Source of the DNA: Telmatactis stephensoni
Taxonomy: Eukaryota; Cnidaria; Anthozoa; Actiniaria; Isophelliidae
Direction of reading: 5' to 3'
Assembly: GCA_029948255.1 (NCBI GenBank)
Contig: JALIZF010001247.1
Coordinates: 1-64,000 of the forward strand
DNA: 64,000 bases
The position numbers and the translations under genes are program-made. This document shows, piece by piece, positions 24,098-36,500 of the stretch. The notes beneath the pieces were generated by a model. The model was not told the origin of the DNA and searched no databases. It saw nothing but the letters and a program-made list of their open reading frames with translations. Each line of letters begins with the position of its first letter. The stretch's first letter is position 1.

Positions 24098-24741
24098 AGG
24101 TGATTCCATTGTTTTGCATCGCGCAAACTAACTGCGCACGATTGCGGTATCTCATGAGAACGCGCGTTTTGTCAACAATTAAAATCGATTGTAAATTTGT
24201 AATTTGTAATGAATTTTAATTATCAACAGAGCAAAAGTCTTTTGTTTAATTTGTCCCCCAGATTGAGCTGCTCTGACGTCACATGTAAGGGGTCGATATT
24301 TGCTTTACTCTTTGCAAAGGCAGGAAATCAACATGAATTAGTAAGTTGTCATATAATACCAGCTGCTGTAACGCAAAAACGACAACGATGATCGACGCTT
24401 TTTCTACTTTTTTGAAAATCCCAACTGTTATGTACCCTTGTTGTGAGTTTCAAAGAATTCATTTTTTTCTGTTTTCTTATGGAATCCCCTTAAATTTAGA
24501 AGTCGTTCAGCGTACAACCTGAATGGTTAACTCGTGCTGAGGCACTGATTGATTCAACCAAGTTGGAAGCACGCAAATTTTGTAATTTGGAATTTTAAAT
24601 CGACGTATGGCTTTCAGAATTATCAAATAATTATAAACGGCACCGGTAATCGGTTCGGAAAAAACCCTTTAATTGATCTGTGGCTAGTTGTATGAGCTTA
24701 AATAAACAAGCTAGTGCCAGGTGTTAGGACTACTTCGGGCC

Positions 24742-24965
24742 CTAAAATAGCCTAATATCGCTTAATATCGCCTAATATTGCCCAAGATCCTCAATATCGC
24801 CCAAGAGTGCCTCAGAGCGCCAACTCGAAATGGCTAAAATTTCCCAGTATATATTGCCCAAGATCGCCCAAGATCGCTCAATATTGCATAAGAGGGCCAA
24901 ATAATCGAAATTAAATGGCTAAAATTTACCAATATCGCCTAAGATCGCCCACAATAACGGCAATT
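24742..24965. repeat. Minisatellite of ~10-11 bp units (unit 1)
   Basis: Imperfect repeats of CGCCCAAGAT / CGCCTAATAT with two interspersed ACTCGAAATGGCTAAAATTT blocks. Unit 2 version (60540-60825) is longer. Confidence 0.78.
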
Positions 24966-25597
24966 TTAGGACCAGGGGTAGGCCTAGGTGTTCGTTTTCA
25001 GTGCAAGCCATTATACGAAATTAGAAATTAAGGCGGTTGTAAAAAATGGCCAGATCATTTGCACAAAATTTGACCTATAGTCAGGTCCAAGCAAGTTCAT
25101 AGCTCAATAGATTTTTAGCTTGCTCATATCCAGCAGATAAATTTACTTATAATATCTTATTGTATTTGTGTTATTTTGCTTTAAAATAATGAAATCTAGG
25201 AATCTTAGTTGCTAATTCATTCTATTTGTGCTTCTATACTAAGTAATTAACGTCTGATTGACACTGATCGAAATGCAAATGTGCATATAACTATAGGACA
25301 GGTGAGTCACAACTAACTAAAGGTCTGAGAAGAATCAAAAAGGAAGAAATACATTTACAGCACAGAAATAACAGATAAAGGAAATGCATTAACTTTGTGG
25401 AAATTGTTCATAACTTTTTGCTTTTTTTGTTGTTGTTGTTTTTGTTGAATGCAGATCTTTTTCTCTCTCAATGTTTTATGTATAAAGAGTTAATTTAAAT
25501 AAGGATAAGTTTCGAAAGTTTGGGAAATCCTTTATTTCACTCAAAATCTCAAAAGAGGAAAAGGAAGAAATAATCACATTCACAAAGATAACAGATC

Positions 25598-25765
25598 ATG
25601 GCGCGGATCCAGGGGAGGTGAAATGGGTGAATTTTCACCCCCCCTTTTTCTGAGCCCCCCTTCTTTCTAATCTGTTCTTATCCATCAGGCTTTTGGTTCT
25701 ATTACATTATTACAAAAATTCACCCCCATTTCAAAATCCTGGATCCGCCCCTGCTGAGATGTGTT
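25598..25765. mobile_element. MITE with GGATCCAGG...CCTGGATCC termini (unit 1 only)
   Basis: GGCGCGGATCCAGG and CCTGGATCCGCCCCTG ends; empty site in unit 2 near 61435. Related to the element at 62757-62963. Confidence 0.65.
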
Positions 25766-26367
25766 AAATCTAGTGTAATAACTTTGAGGAAATATTCAAA
25801 AACTTTTCGCTTATTGTTCTTGTTGTTGGATGATCTTTTTCTCCATGTTTTGTGTACAGAGAGGTGAATAAAGAATAGTGGAGAAAGTGCGAGAACGGTT
25901 TAGTGATTTAGCGGGATTTATTAAACTTTACTATTCCTTTGTTTAATTTCAAAGATGTTAGTTTAAATTCGAGTGGAATAACTGTTTCCTTAAGATTTCT
26001 TTAGTTTTGAACGATTTTGTTATAAAAGCCAAGTGAATGAAAAATTAAAAGACTGATTTGTGTTTGTCACTGGCATAAATTAAGATCAAAACTTTCTTCA
26101 AGTTTTATTTTTTTAAATTTCAAGTTCTTTGATCAATAGTTACTCATGTTTATTCTAAATGTTTTAACGCAATATTCCGGGCCAGCCGCTTTCTTCAAAC
26201 ATTTTGAACATTCTCTAGCAATGCGGCCTTATCTTACAAACTCAGAAATTTGGGATCAAAGTCGGTTCGATTTCTGTGCTCGGTGCACTTATCATCATTC
26301 ATAATATCCATACTGATTTATGTTCTTTTAAATTACTCGGCAAATAGTAAATATTTCAAAAACATAC

Positions 26368-26480
26368 CTTCTGAAGTGAAGCAACAGTCGTCTTCAGTGT
26401 TTCAAACAGATCGATTTTGATTAAACTTTTATCATATTGTAAATAAATAGATTTTTTATGCATTTGTAACTGAAAAGCCC
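26368..26480 (-). other. Candidate untranslated 5' exon of copy 1 (AAG/GTATGT donor)
   Basis: On the minus strand the sequence ending at 26368 is CTTCAGAAG followed by GTATGT, a good donor. It is conserved in copy 2 (donor after 62041). Exon 1 is preceded by a strong acceptor just before its ATG, so an upstream exon must exist. The 5' limit of this exon is not visible and is arbitrary here. Confidence 0.3.
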
Positions 26481-26595
26481 ATTTGGGAGTTACCAATAAA
26501 TATGTATTTATGTATATACAGTCATTCTCAGACAGGTTGTCCAGATGACGTTTAGTCATTCAACTTTAGCTGCAAAACTACTATTCATTATACAC

Positions 26596-26910
26596 AATTT
26601 ATAAAATATTTCAGATATAACGCGCGCGCTGTGATTGGCTGGCTACCATGTTTATATCAGAGGACAGAGACATGGCTCGCTCAAAAAACGTCGAAAATAT
26701 TTTATAAAAGCAATATAAAACGATCGCTTATGTCTCTGTACTGTGATATAAACACTCTGGAAGATGTAGAGCACTCGAAAAGCAAGAGAAATACTTGGCT
26801 ACGCCTCGTGTTCCTAAGCTTGCTTTTCTCTTGCTCTACATCTTCCATCGTGTTTATATTACAGTACAGAGACATGCGCGCGCGTTTTATATTGCTTAAA
26901 TATAATATAC
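26596..26910. mobile_element. Foldback element (unit 1 only)
   Basis: Arms pair TATGTCTCTGTACTGTGATA and AACACTCTGGAAGATGTAGA with their complements around 26790-26885, with CGCGCGCG at both outer ends. Absent from unit 2 (near 62325). Confidence 0.72.
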
Positions 26911-27124
26911 AATATAATTTGGTATTTATAACTCAAAAATGTCAATTTCAAGCTTCAAAGGCTCACTTAATCATTTCCCAAAAGCTTTAAAATTAACCTT
27001 GAGTTTCATTTGTTGTCCTTGAGTTGTTGAGACACTGGCAAGAATATTGTTTTTAAAGCATTTTCACTAAGAAAAAGACCTTTACCATTGATGTTGTAAT
27101 TTGTCTTTGTGAACTTACACTTAC

Positions 27125-27221
27125 AAAAAAGGCGCGAGGGAATCCATGCAGCCTCGTGCGGGCGCGAAAATCGGAAGTCAAATGAAAGGGCATGAAAGCC
27201 GAAAAAGTTATGAAATTCCAT
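27125..27221 (-). other. Candidate first exon of copy 1 (TTTTTT/GTAAGT donor)
   Basis: The minus strand reads CGCGCCTTTTTT/GTAAGTGTAAGT, two overlapping good donors, after a CG-richer stretch. The stretch is nearly identical in copy 2 (62550-62646) and stays open for 71 codons, but it does not resemble a leader or any domain. Plausible transcription start region, about 250 nt from the duplication junction. Confidence 0.28.
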
Positions 27222-28188
27222 TTAATAAGAAGATAATAATTGATAGCGGATATAATTGTTTCTCATAAGTAGTGGGCGGTGGAAAGCTAAATTGTATATC
27301 TAATTGTAGCTTCAATAAATTACGAGCCCTCCAGTAGCGGGATCTAGGATTTTTCAAAGACGGGTTCCGTTTCTTTAACTCAACTGTTAATAATACTCTA
27401 CGCCACACAACGCAAAACTTCTAACAATTTTTATAACATATTTCTATAACCTAGAAAAAGTCAAGCCTGTTCTTCAAGAATATTGGCTGTACTACTAGCC
27501 CGCATGTCGAGTTAATGATTTCTGTTTACTCTGATATGTTAAAACTGAATTCCAATTGAAATTTAATTATTAACAACTTTATTTTTTTGAAAAAAAACTT
27601 TCTAAAGTTCAAATAAAAAGTTCATAGTTTTCCTCTTTAAGTTGACTACATGTTAAGGTTGGATTGAGCAGTGAGCTAAAAACAACTTGGATGCAAAAGT
27701 GAAAAAGGCTGGTGAGAAAATATAGATAAAATTTTACGCTATTTAGAAATAAAGTACTGTATAATTGCGTTGTGAAAATGCGAACAATTATTTATACCCC
27801 CTAGCCGAATTTGACAATTGAAGTTATTGCTAAAAAGAGCCGGCGTTCTGTGTACATTAATTTTAGTTAAAGGGCTTGGTTGACATAGGAGATGTGGCTG
27901 GGAAATATTGACTGTATATCTTAGTATATATATATATTTCAATAAAGGAGAGGAATTTTAGAGAGTTTCTTTTTTGTTGTACATTGTACATGTTGTTTTA
28001 TAGGTATCAGAAATTTTTGAAGCACTCAAGTCCAAGAAAATTGTTTCCTCGATTTAAAATATATTTCTTTTAAAATGCACTTTTAAAATATATTTCCAAA
28101 ACTTTCCCAGCCAGAAAATAAAAATCAAATTACGGGGGTAAAACTTCTAAAATCGTGATTACAATGGACTAAGAAGGATCATAAAAAT

Positions 28189-28713
28189 CATCACCAGCAG
28201 CAACTACAACTACAAAATCAAGAACAGGAGACGAAGTCCATCTGGCTAACCCTACCATATAAAGGAACAAAAGGAAATCAACAAATTACGAAGCTCAAAC
28301 GGATTGTTAAGAAAGTAATTCCACAAGATACGCGGTTCCGTGTTGCATATAAATCAAAAAAACTTGCGTCCTGCTTTCGAACGAAGGACAAAACCTCGAA
28401 AGAACACAGTTTTGGTTTAATCTATAAAGTCACTTGCCCTAATGAAAACTGCGACGACATGTACATAGGTGAAACTGCTAGGCGACTAACTGAAAGGGTT
28501 TTAGACCATAGTGGAAGAGACAAAAAATCGTCTGTTTTCAAACATGCCAAAGAGAGTGGCCATAAAAATGTAAACATTGATGACTTTGAGATCATGCACA
28601 ATAATTTGACCAACTACGGACGTAGAACAATAGCTGAGGCTTTACACATAAAAGAAAACCATCCAAGCCTAAATGAACAAAATGATATAGCTTCTTTGTT
28701 TTTGTTGAATTGA
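28189..28713 (+). pseudogene. Penelope-like element C-terminus with GIY-YIG endonuclease
   Basis: Open without a start codon from the truncation point to TGA at 28711-28713. The GIY-YIG nuclease shows as FGLIYKVTCPNENC, then MYIGETARRLTERVLDH (Y-I-G with R and H), an SSVFKHAKESGH segment and the catalytic-type Glu/Asn later (EALHIKENHPSLNEQ). The Cys pair before the YIG motif is typical of animal Penelope-like elements. The reverse transcriptase part is missing. Confidence 0.87.
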
Positions 28714-28740
28714 TTATGTAAATTCGTCTTAGCTTCACAA

Positions 28741-28800
28741 TCATTTTCATTGATGATGGCTACAGCTAGTAGCCGAAATATTTGACTAAATAAAATGATC
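28741..28800 (+). ncRNA. Degenerate hammerhead-ribozyme-like motif
   Basis: An 8-bp outer stem (ATCATTTT/AAAATGAT) encloses TGATGA, a 6-bp stem GGCTAC/GTAGCC, GAAA and a short AT stem. This is the hammerhead order reported for Penelope-like elements. The C before UGAUGA is U here and the cleavage triplet is not clearly NUH, so it is probably inactive. Confidence 0.4.
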
Positions 28801-29483
28801 AAGATACTTCTCGTATATTCCTTTCTGATTCAACTTTTTGTCCACAAGTTTACTTATCATAAAAAGGGTTTGATTTTAAGGTGAAGATACTCTTTAAATT
28901 CATCTTTAAATTGTTATTGAAAAGAAAATGAAAAAGTGGGTTTGTTGCCTAAGTGAAAAAGACCGCGAATTTTGCAGCACGTTAAATTAACAACAGCTAT
29001 ATATGGACTGAATATGAGTTGAAGATCATAAACAGAATAAGCTGAAGAAAGACTGGAATAATAACAACTTTGCGTTTTCGCGCGGGCAATTTTCGGGTGC
29101 TCCCCGGAAAATAGAATTATTTAGTTATGCGGCATAACTTCAAAACATATATTGTGCAAATTTTTAAGATAATTACGATAGTTTTATTTTAATTTTACAG
29201 ACATATTTCGACGTGAACATACGCCATCGTCGGTGTCATTACAGTGATGTTGATCTTGGCTAATATGAGTCTACTGATTTAGAATGCGAAAATAAGCAAA
29301 GACCAATTAACAAGAGTACAAATACTAAAAGCGTGCAATAGCGTGATGGCACTTAATCCATGAAACAAAATCTAATAGTCAGTATCAAAAGAAAAAATGG
29401 ATCGAAATAGTGTCTACTAATGTCTGTTCACGGAATAAGTGCCATCACTCTAGAATGGTTTTCATTAACCCGTGAAACACACT

Positions 29484-29601
29484 TAAGGCCCCGTCCACAC
29501 ATATACGTTTACGTTTGTAAACGCATACTTTTTTATGCGTTTAGGCCTTCCGTCCACACGAAGACGATGAAAACGCTCATCGTAAACGCATATTTTCGAA
29601 T

Positions 29602-29632
<31 letters not shown>

Positions 29633-30200
29633 ACTAAAAAGCGTTTACGTGTGGACACCCGTAAACGCATACTTTCGAAAATGCTGACGTCACAACATCA
29701 TTCAATACCTGCCTAGTCAAGCGTTTAACATTGTTTTCGAGTTGAAGCGTTTACGTGTGGACGAGTCTAAGGCCACGTCCACACGTATGCGTTTACAAAC
29801 GTAAACGCATAAAAGCATTTGCATCCACACGAAAACGATGGCCGTTTTTAGACTTGTCCACACGTAAACGCTTCAACTTGAAAACAATGTTAAACGCTTG
29901 ACTAAGCAGGTATTGAATGATATTGTGACGTCAGCGTTTTCGGAAGTATGCGTTTACGGATGTCCACACGTAAACGCTTTTTAGTCGTTTACGAATTTAT
30001 CCACTTTGGAGAGCTTTTCGAATTTATGCGTTTACGGTGAGTCGTTTTCATCGTCTTCCGTGTGGACGGAAGGCCTAAACGCATAAAAAAGTATGCGTTT
30101 ACAAACGTAAACGTATACGTGTGGACGGGGCCTTATACGTTTACTAGCATCATACTTTTATGCGTTTACAAACGTAAACGCATACGTGTGGACGTGGCCA
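29484..30200. mobile_element. Nested foldback elements with GTCCACACG termini
   Basis: Only in unit 2. Two interleaved inverted pairs: 29484-29762 with 29855-30135 (about 280-bp arms, TAAGGCCCCGTCCACAC ends), and 29768 onward with the end near 30200 (GGCCACGTCCACACGTATGCG ends). Both are built of alternating TAAACGCAT/ATGCGTTTA motifs. No coding capacity. Confidence 0.8.
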
Positions 30201-31020
30201 ATACACCCTAATTCCATTGTGTTCTTATGTTTTTGTCATTTGACTATCACACTCTCTCTCTAACTAATTACTTTTTGTTTCACGGTTAATGAAAACCGCT
30301 AGTACTCTATAGTTTGCACTATTAATACAAAATAGCCTAGCATAGTGCTTATTAAAGAAAACATTGAAATGAGTATAAAATATCACTATTTATTCGAATG
30401 GCACGCTTTTAAGGTCCTTCCATTCGAAAAACAATATATACTTCAACTTTCCGTAACATTTGCTAGTATGGATGAGAAAGTTTGACGTACGGAATCAATC
30501 TGGACGGGAAAAATCTATTTGCCATATAAAGTTTGTCATGTGGAAGGACCTTTAGTGTTTGTACTTTAAATGTTCAAAGTCAAATTTGCATGCGTAACTT
30601 GATGATTTAAGTTAGGGTGCTGTGCAAAGTTGTTAAACATTCACGACGAACTGAAATTTAAGCAATCTTTTTGTAAGACAACTCATTGTTGCACGAGTTT
30701 TCGTTTGAAAGGTTGTTGGTTTAAAATCGGTTCAAACCAGCTTGATTTTCATTTTGTTACAGATCATGGACGTCATGATTATTGGACAACGGGTTTGAAA
30801 ATTTAAAAAAAGGCAAACCAAAGCAGTTGTATTTTTGGAGATTTGAAAATTGGACTGGGGAAATAATCAAGTCATCGGCCACCTTAGAATTCGTTGGTGG
30901 TCATTGAAAACTGATCCATCATAAGATTGTAAAGGCTTTTTCCACTCATGGAAAATGGAAAAAATACGAGAAAACTTTAGAAAACTTAACAAAATTTGTT
31001 TTCACAACCTAGGGAGGCGG

Positions 31021-31928
31021 AGACATCTCAATGTCCGCGCATGGTTGCTTTCTCTGTCTGACCAGTGATACGTAAGTTTGTCCGCCTTGCATGTTTTTCT
31101 TATGCAAAACATCTCCACAAGGACTGAAATCAAGAGATTATATTTATACACTTTGAGATCAAGAGATTTTATTTCTACAAAGCTTTGACCAAAATTAAAA
31201 TTTAGTGAAACGACGGATAACCCTCAACCATCTCTTTCAGTTTTCTTTCTGTGAGCGATAACCGCAGGGGTAGACACTCGAAGTGGAGCTTTTCCGTTAC
31301 TCAAAACTTTGTAAGAAGTTGCATTGTGTGTCTGGGTCCTAACGGATTGTTTAATGAGTTTAATCCAGTCTGTGATCCTTAGCTTTTGTTTCTATCATTG
31401 ACCCGGCTTTGCGGTTTCTGTTTTCAATACGTTCTATGGACGTGATTAGGTTGTAATCGTTGGGATTTCGCCTTGGTTATTTTTGCTCTTCTAGTGCGGA
31501 TTAGTGACGATCTAAATCTATGGTGGCCGATAGCTGCCACTAGCAAATGCCTTAAATACATTTTCGAAATTCATTTTGCTTTCAATTTGTATTTTTATTT
31601 AACTTTTATTTTCATTTCATTTTTATTTTCATCTTTAAAATGTAATGAAAAACAAATCAATCTCAAATGCAAGGCCAAAACAACTTTAAATAAAATAACT
31701 TTTAAATGCATTCTCAAAGCAAACGAAAACGAAAATCAATTTCAAATCAAAAGAAAATTCATTTTACTCCGCACCATGGCCGAGAACTGCCATTAAATTA
31801 TTAAAATGGAAGTGAAAATAGAAGCGAATTTCAATATATCCAAGCGCTGCAAAAAAAAATTGAAAAACAGAACTGAATTCCATGAAACTTCAATCTTAAT
31901 TGTTAAACTTCAATGAATACAAATTAAT
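31021..31928. mobile_element. Unit 2-specific insertion of unknown type
   Basis: About 0.9 kb absent from unit 1 (empty site near 3573). AT-rich, with runs of TTTATTTTCATTT. I find no inverted termini, target duplication or reading frame of note. Could be a non-autonomous element or sequence lost from unit 1. Confidence 0.4.
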
Positions 31929-32235
31929 GAACACAATTAGTTATCTTAATTCTTATCAGAGCTAGGAGAGAACTAATACTTTGTCCAAGCTACAGCATAT
32001 TAAATATGTTGTGCCGTGCAATCTAGACCTCTTAGACCCAAGCACGCCTATACATATCAAATATGCTCTGGTGTGCATTGTATCTAGACTGGATAACATA
32101 AACTCGTGTGTAATCATCAAACGAAAAGAAAAAGGTTATAACTCAATCAGGATTTGAGTGCATGCAACAATGTGTTTTAACATTTGTTTTAACGAGTTCA
32201 AATGAAACTACTCTATAAAGAAAAACGATTTCCAA

Positions 32236-33563
32236 TTAATACAGGAAAAAATCTGATTCTCTTTCTCTTTGTCTTTTCTGGAATTCCTCCCGCTTCTCCT
32301 GGGTTGGTTGGTACAACCGATCCTCCTTGGAGCCCATTGGAATTTCTTTGAGGCTCTTTGAAATATCTCTCAAAGACGCTTTGATGTAATCGGTCATAAA
32401 ATCAGACATGATGGCATCTTCGTTGGTCTCACTCGATACTTCCTCGCAACCATCGACGTACGAATCATTCAAGATGGCGACGAAGAAGTTAACCATAAGT
32501 ATAATGATGGCCATGAAATAACAGAAAATGAAAAGAGGACCCAGAACGCCATCAATGTCTTGCAGCTCGTGGAAATGCAGTCCGTGTCCTAGTGACATCT
32601 CGAAAACATTAATAAATGATCGGAGAATGTTTGAATATACTGGGATAACCTGGCCAAAGATTAGGTTGCCTGCTTGTGCAAATGCCATGAACACGATGAA
32701 GAATAGCACGCCATAGGTAATGAGAAATGGTTTGGACAATCGGATCACTAGGGCAAAAGTTTGGATCTTCATGTTGAAATTGAAGAGTTTGAGGAGCTTG
32801 ATGGTTGTGAGAAAGATGACAGCGGCAGCAACACCATTGACCACATCTGTACCATATTGGACGTAGTCAAAGCTCATCCTTGAGTAGGGATTTTCCTGTA
32901 TTGTTTTAAGTAAATTTCTGACGTGCGATTCGCGAAGAAAGAGGAATGCCATCATGGTCACAGTCAAGATGAGCATCACCACTAGGTGTATGTTCCAAAA
33001 ATCCTTGAAAAACTGCATTTTTTCTCTGACAAATTTAAGGATTGCCCTCACCACAAGAACAGCGACAAAGAGGAGGAGCAGAAACTGAATTACACTTTGC
33101 AAAGTTTTGTAAGAGCTTTGACCGACTCCATAAATAGCATATGGTTCTATCCTCTTTGATGACAGCATTTCCCCTGTCGGGTGTTGCTCAAACGTAAAGC
33201 GAGCAAAAGTATAAAGTAGAGATGCAGGCTCAAATACTACAAACTCTACAAACACAACCCTTGTTTGTCTGGTAATCCAGTTGTCTTTCCTTAAGTTCAA
33301 TATAACATTGCTTGCTGTCTCATTGTCATATCCCAAGTCGGCCACCATTCCACTCCCTGAATATGTCTCATGCTTTGTCACAACTGGAAGTGTTCCGAGC
33401 TTCTCTGCAGTTTGGACCATGAATGGCGTGAATCTCACACCTTCTGGACTGCAGTTTAAAGGTGTTGGTGAGCTCTCGTCTGCATTCGATTGGGAGTAGA
33501 CTGGATAGCACCGTGAAAACATTTCTTGTAGTTTAGGGTAGTTCTTAGTGGCTTCGCAATTTT
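32236..33563 (-). CDS. Copy 2 exon 20: polycystin domain, channel pore and C-terminus
   Basis: 442 codons plus stop, one Gly shorter than copy 1 (PEGV for PEGGV). Pore and filter ([11 protein letters not shown]) are identical to copy 1. About 20 substitutions, mostly conservative and in helices or the tail (for example VCYFLA to FCYFMA, and E-E to E-K in the tail). The intron upstream contains the CACTA-like insertion. Confidence 0.9.
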
Positions 33564-36500
33564 CTGCAATAAATTAAACAAAATAGAAAATAGACTTACT
33601 AGGATAGCACGTAGAACATCGTTAAATGCCTTCACCGATACAAGAACTATATCACAACCTCACTTTAGAAGAAGGGACAACCCCGACAACATGTATACCG
33701 TAGCAACACAGCGAGCAAAGCGAACCCAACACACTGTGCCAAAAGGCGAATATTCAAGAGTATTCAAGAACTGAATACGCCTTCGAAACTTGGGGTATTC
33801 TTGGATATTCGACACGGATAATATACGTAACCGCGTATGGTAATAGTATTCATTTTGAATTCTTACGCATACGCTACGTATTTTATATTTCTGTAGTATT
33901 CGGACTTGCATATGTGAAGTATAAATATACCGAGATTTTCAACTCGTATACTCAAGATATCGGAAAATGAATATCCCTGCAGGACTTGAGATGTTATCAT
34001 ATATTCTTGACGAAAATTATACGCGAAGTATGGAAGGACGAATACTTATGCATACTTTACGTATTTTATATTTCTGTGGTATTCGGACTTGCATATGTGA
34101 AGTATCAATATACCAGAATTTTCAACTCGTATACCAAAGATATCAGTATAAGAATATTCCTTCGGGACTTGAGATATTATCATATATTCCTGACGAAAAT
34201 TATAGGCGATGTATGTTATGGCGAATACTTATGCATACTTTTCGTACTACATATAACTATAGATATGAGGATTTGCATACTTGAAGAATGAATATACCGG
34301 AATTTTTGGCAGGCATTCTTAAGCTATTTCGGAATGAATACTTGCTACACAACATATTATCTAGTATGCCAGTATTTTAATACAATATATATACATCATG
34401 CAATGATATGGATACACAACAATCAAATTAACTTTTTCGTATCGTGCCTTCCAAAAGTATTTGATTTGTAATTACCAGTCCAAACAAACAAATCCAATCT
34501 TTTTCTAAGCTGTCTGCATTGCATTTATAATATCTCATTCACCTTGAAATCAAATAATTGATGATGTTGCATAGCTAAACAAGTTTGAATTTTGATGCAC
34601 TTTCAATCTTATTTACTGCATTAATTTACACCATAATGAATTTACTTGAATAAATCCAAATTAATTTTAGTCTTAATACTTTGGAACTAACTTATGCAAT
34701 AATACAAAAATGCATAAATATTGCAAGCACTCCACATTGCAGACAAGCATGAAGATCTCATGGTCACTCCCATGGTACTGCAAATTACAAAGATCATGCA
34801 ACAATTTATACAGTCTGGTATTATTACATAAATAAAAAATGCCCAAACTGAATTATTACAAAGTTTAAGACTTAACATTAAATTAAAACATGGGAAAAAC
34901 AAAAATAACAACAAAAACAAAGCAAAAAATTATTGTTGATCCTCAGATATCTAATGATTCCCAGCTCAATTTGAAGTGATCAATGCAATAAATGCAGAAA
35001 TATATAAAGATTGCAAGCACTCCACATTGCAGACCAGCATGAAGATCTCATGGTCACTCCCATGGTACTGCAAATTACAAAGATCATGCAACAATTTATA
35101 CAGTTTGGCATTATTACATACATTGTAAATATAAAAATGACCAAAACTGAGTGAATAATACCAAGGTTTAACTCATAACATTAAAACATGACAATCAAAC
35201 AAAACAAAGCCAAAAACAATCTTGTTGGTGCTCAAATATTCTCAAATGATTTCAAGCTCAATTTGAAGTGGTCTGCATGAGGATCTCAATGGTCACTCCT
35301 AAGGAACTGTAAATTACAAAGATCATGCAACAATATAATACAGCTAGGCATTATTACATAAATACAAATTGACAAAAAACAAAAAATTCCAAAGTGCGAA
35401 GTCATGACATTCAATTGCAAATCAATTTAGTTGTTAAAAAATAAATCATTGCTATATTGCTATATAGCTGTATCATTTGTAGAATTTGTAGCAACTATTA
35501 GTTCTTGTTTCATAGGTTTTTTGCTCCAATTTTTGCTACTTTGCTCCAGTTCTTTTGTTTCATGTTGTATTTATCTGAAAAAATTATAATAATTATTATG
35601 GCATATACAAGTACTAGCTCTCATTGACATTTGACTACAGTAAAGTTCTTTTCTTGAAGGCTTTATTTGTGTAGCAGTGCCAGATTCAGTTGAACTCCTT
35701 TTATACTGGTACTCTCTCCTTGAAGACTTTCCCTCATATATCAGATTTCCTAGTTTCTTATAGCATTTAATTTTTCAGTTATCTTCTTTCTTTCCAAATT
35801 ATCTTCATTCTGAAGTATGCATCCTAAAAGCAAACATTTTATAGATATAAGATGCAAAGTATCACTTTGAAAGATTTTGTATCTGGGTTAACAATCCATG
35901 CAGACTGTGGCAAAATGCAAGACTCATGTATTCCAACACAACATCATGGATTCTTAGGTTACTCTACACTAGGTAAGGGCAGTTAAAAGCAATTAACGAG
36001 GTGCTGTTACTCTCGTATTTTGGTAGGATTTCTTCAGCTAGTAAGACAGACAAAGTCCTAAATTCATGTCAGTGTTGTATGTGTGTTACAGCGAAAAATT
36101 GGCGCCAAAAGCCCTCTATTGCTCTTCACAATCGATTACAGACATCTACACCGAGAAACCTAACAAAAACCCCTTTGTCAGGAATCCCGTACATTTTTCA
36201 CAATAAACCAATGAAAACGCGGTATTTGATCACGTGGGTATTTTGAATGCGACCGTTGCTGGGCGGTCATTTTGAAGAAACGTTGAAAGTACAAGGACAT
36301 CTCTATTTTGAGCCTAAAATATGGCCTACATTAATCTCAAATTGAGGTAGAAAGATTGAGAAAGCTTTAATACATGATTGGAAAGAAGAACAAGCTTCAT
36401 CAGAGTACAAATAGTCAGTTATTCTACTCTGAGGGAAGGGACGCCGAAGTCACTCGGTAAGTTGATAAGTAAGCTTTAGATTAATTTACTCTACAAAAAG

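Larger units (their letters stand above)
24100..26360. other. Intergenic or 5' intron of copy 1: no coding exon seen
   Basis: Between the foldback element and the candidate 5' exon. Apart from the minisatellite and the 25598-25765 MITE it is AT-rich sequence collinear with 59928-62040. If the 5' exons are real this is a long 5' UTR intron. Confidence 0.5.
821..27465. repeat. Tandem duplication, unit 1
   Basis: Matches 27466-62892 in the same order and direction over its whole length, interrupted only by insertions. It starts at CCTGTTCTTCAAG (821) and ends at AAAAAGTCAAG (27465), where the same CCTGTTCTTCAAG of unit 2 begins. Coding and most intron sequence is about 95-98% identical by eye. 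Confidence 0.92.
28188..28855 (+). mobile_element. 5'-truncated Penelope-like retroelement
   Basis: Only in unit 2, flanked by a 10-bp target duplication ATCATAAAAA (28178-28187, 28856-28865); unit 1 has the empty site near 2098. It carries the last 174 or so codons of the protein and a 3' tail with a TGATGATGGCTAC...GTAGCCGAAA hairpin. Confidence 0.85.

Noticed and set aside
24742..24965. CGCCCAAGAT repeats as a CRISPR-like array
   Set aside because: Unit is only 10-11 bp, without unique spacers, in a eukaryotic genome. It is a minisatellite.
27006..27221. Conserved 71-codon minus-strand frame (also 62431-62646) as a protein gene
   Set aside because: No domain or leader, and the frame runs through a good splice donor. 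Kept only as a possible untranslated exon.
27474..27900. A gene in the repeated stretch around 27739-27942 (also 842-1250)
   Set aside because: Only short frames without similarity; the stretch is the 3' flank of each polycystin gene.
35990..36250. 81-codon frame at 36001-36246 as the CACTA transposase
   Set aside because: Too short and without catalytic motifs; element considered non-autonomous.
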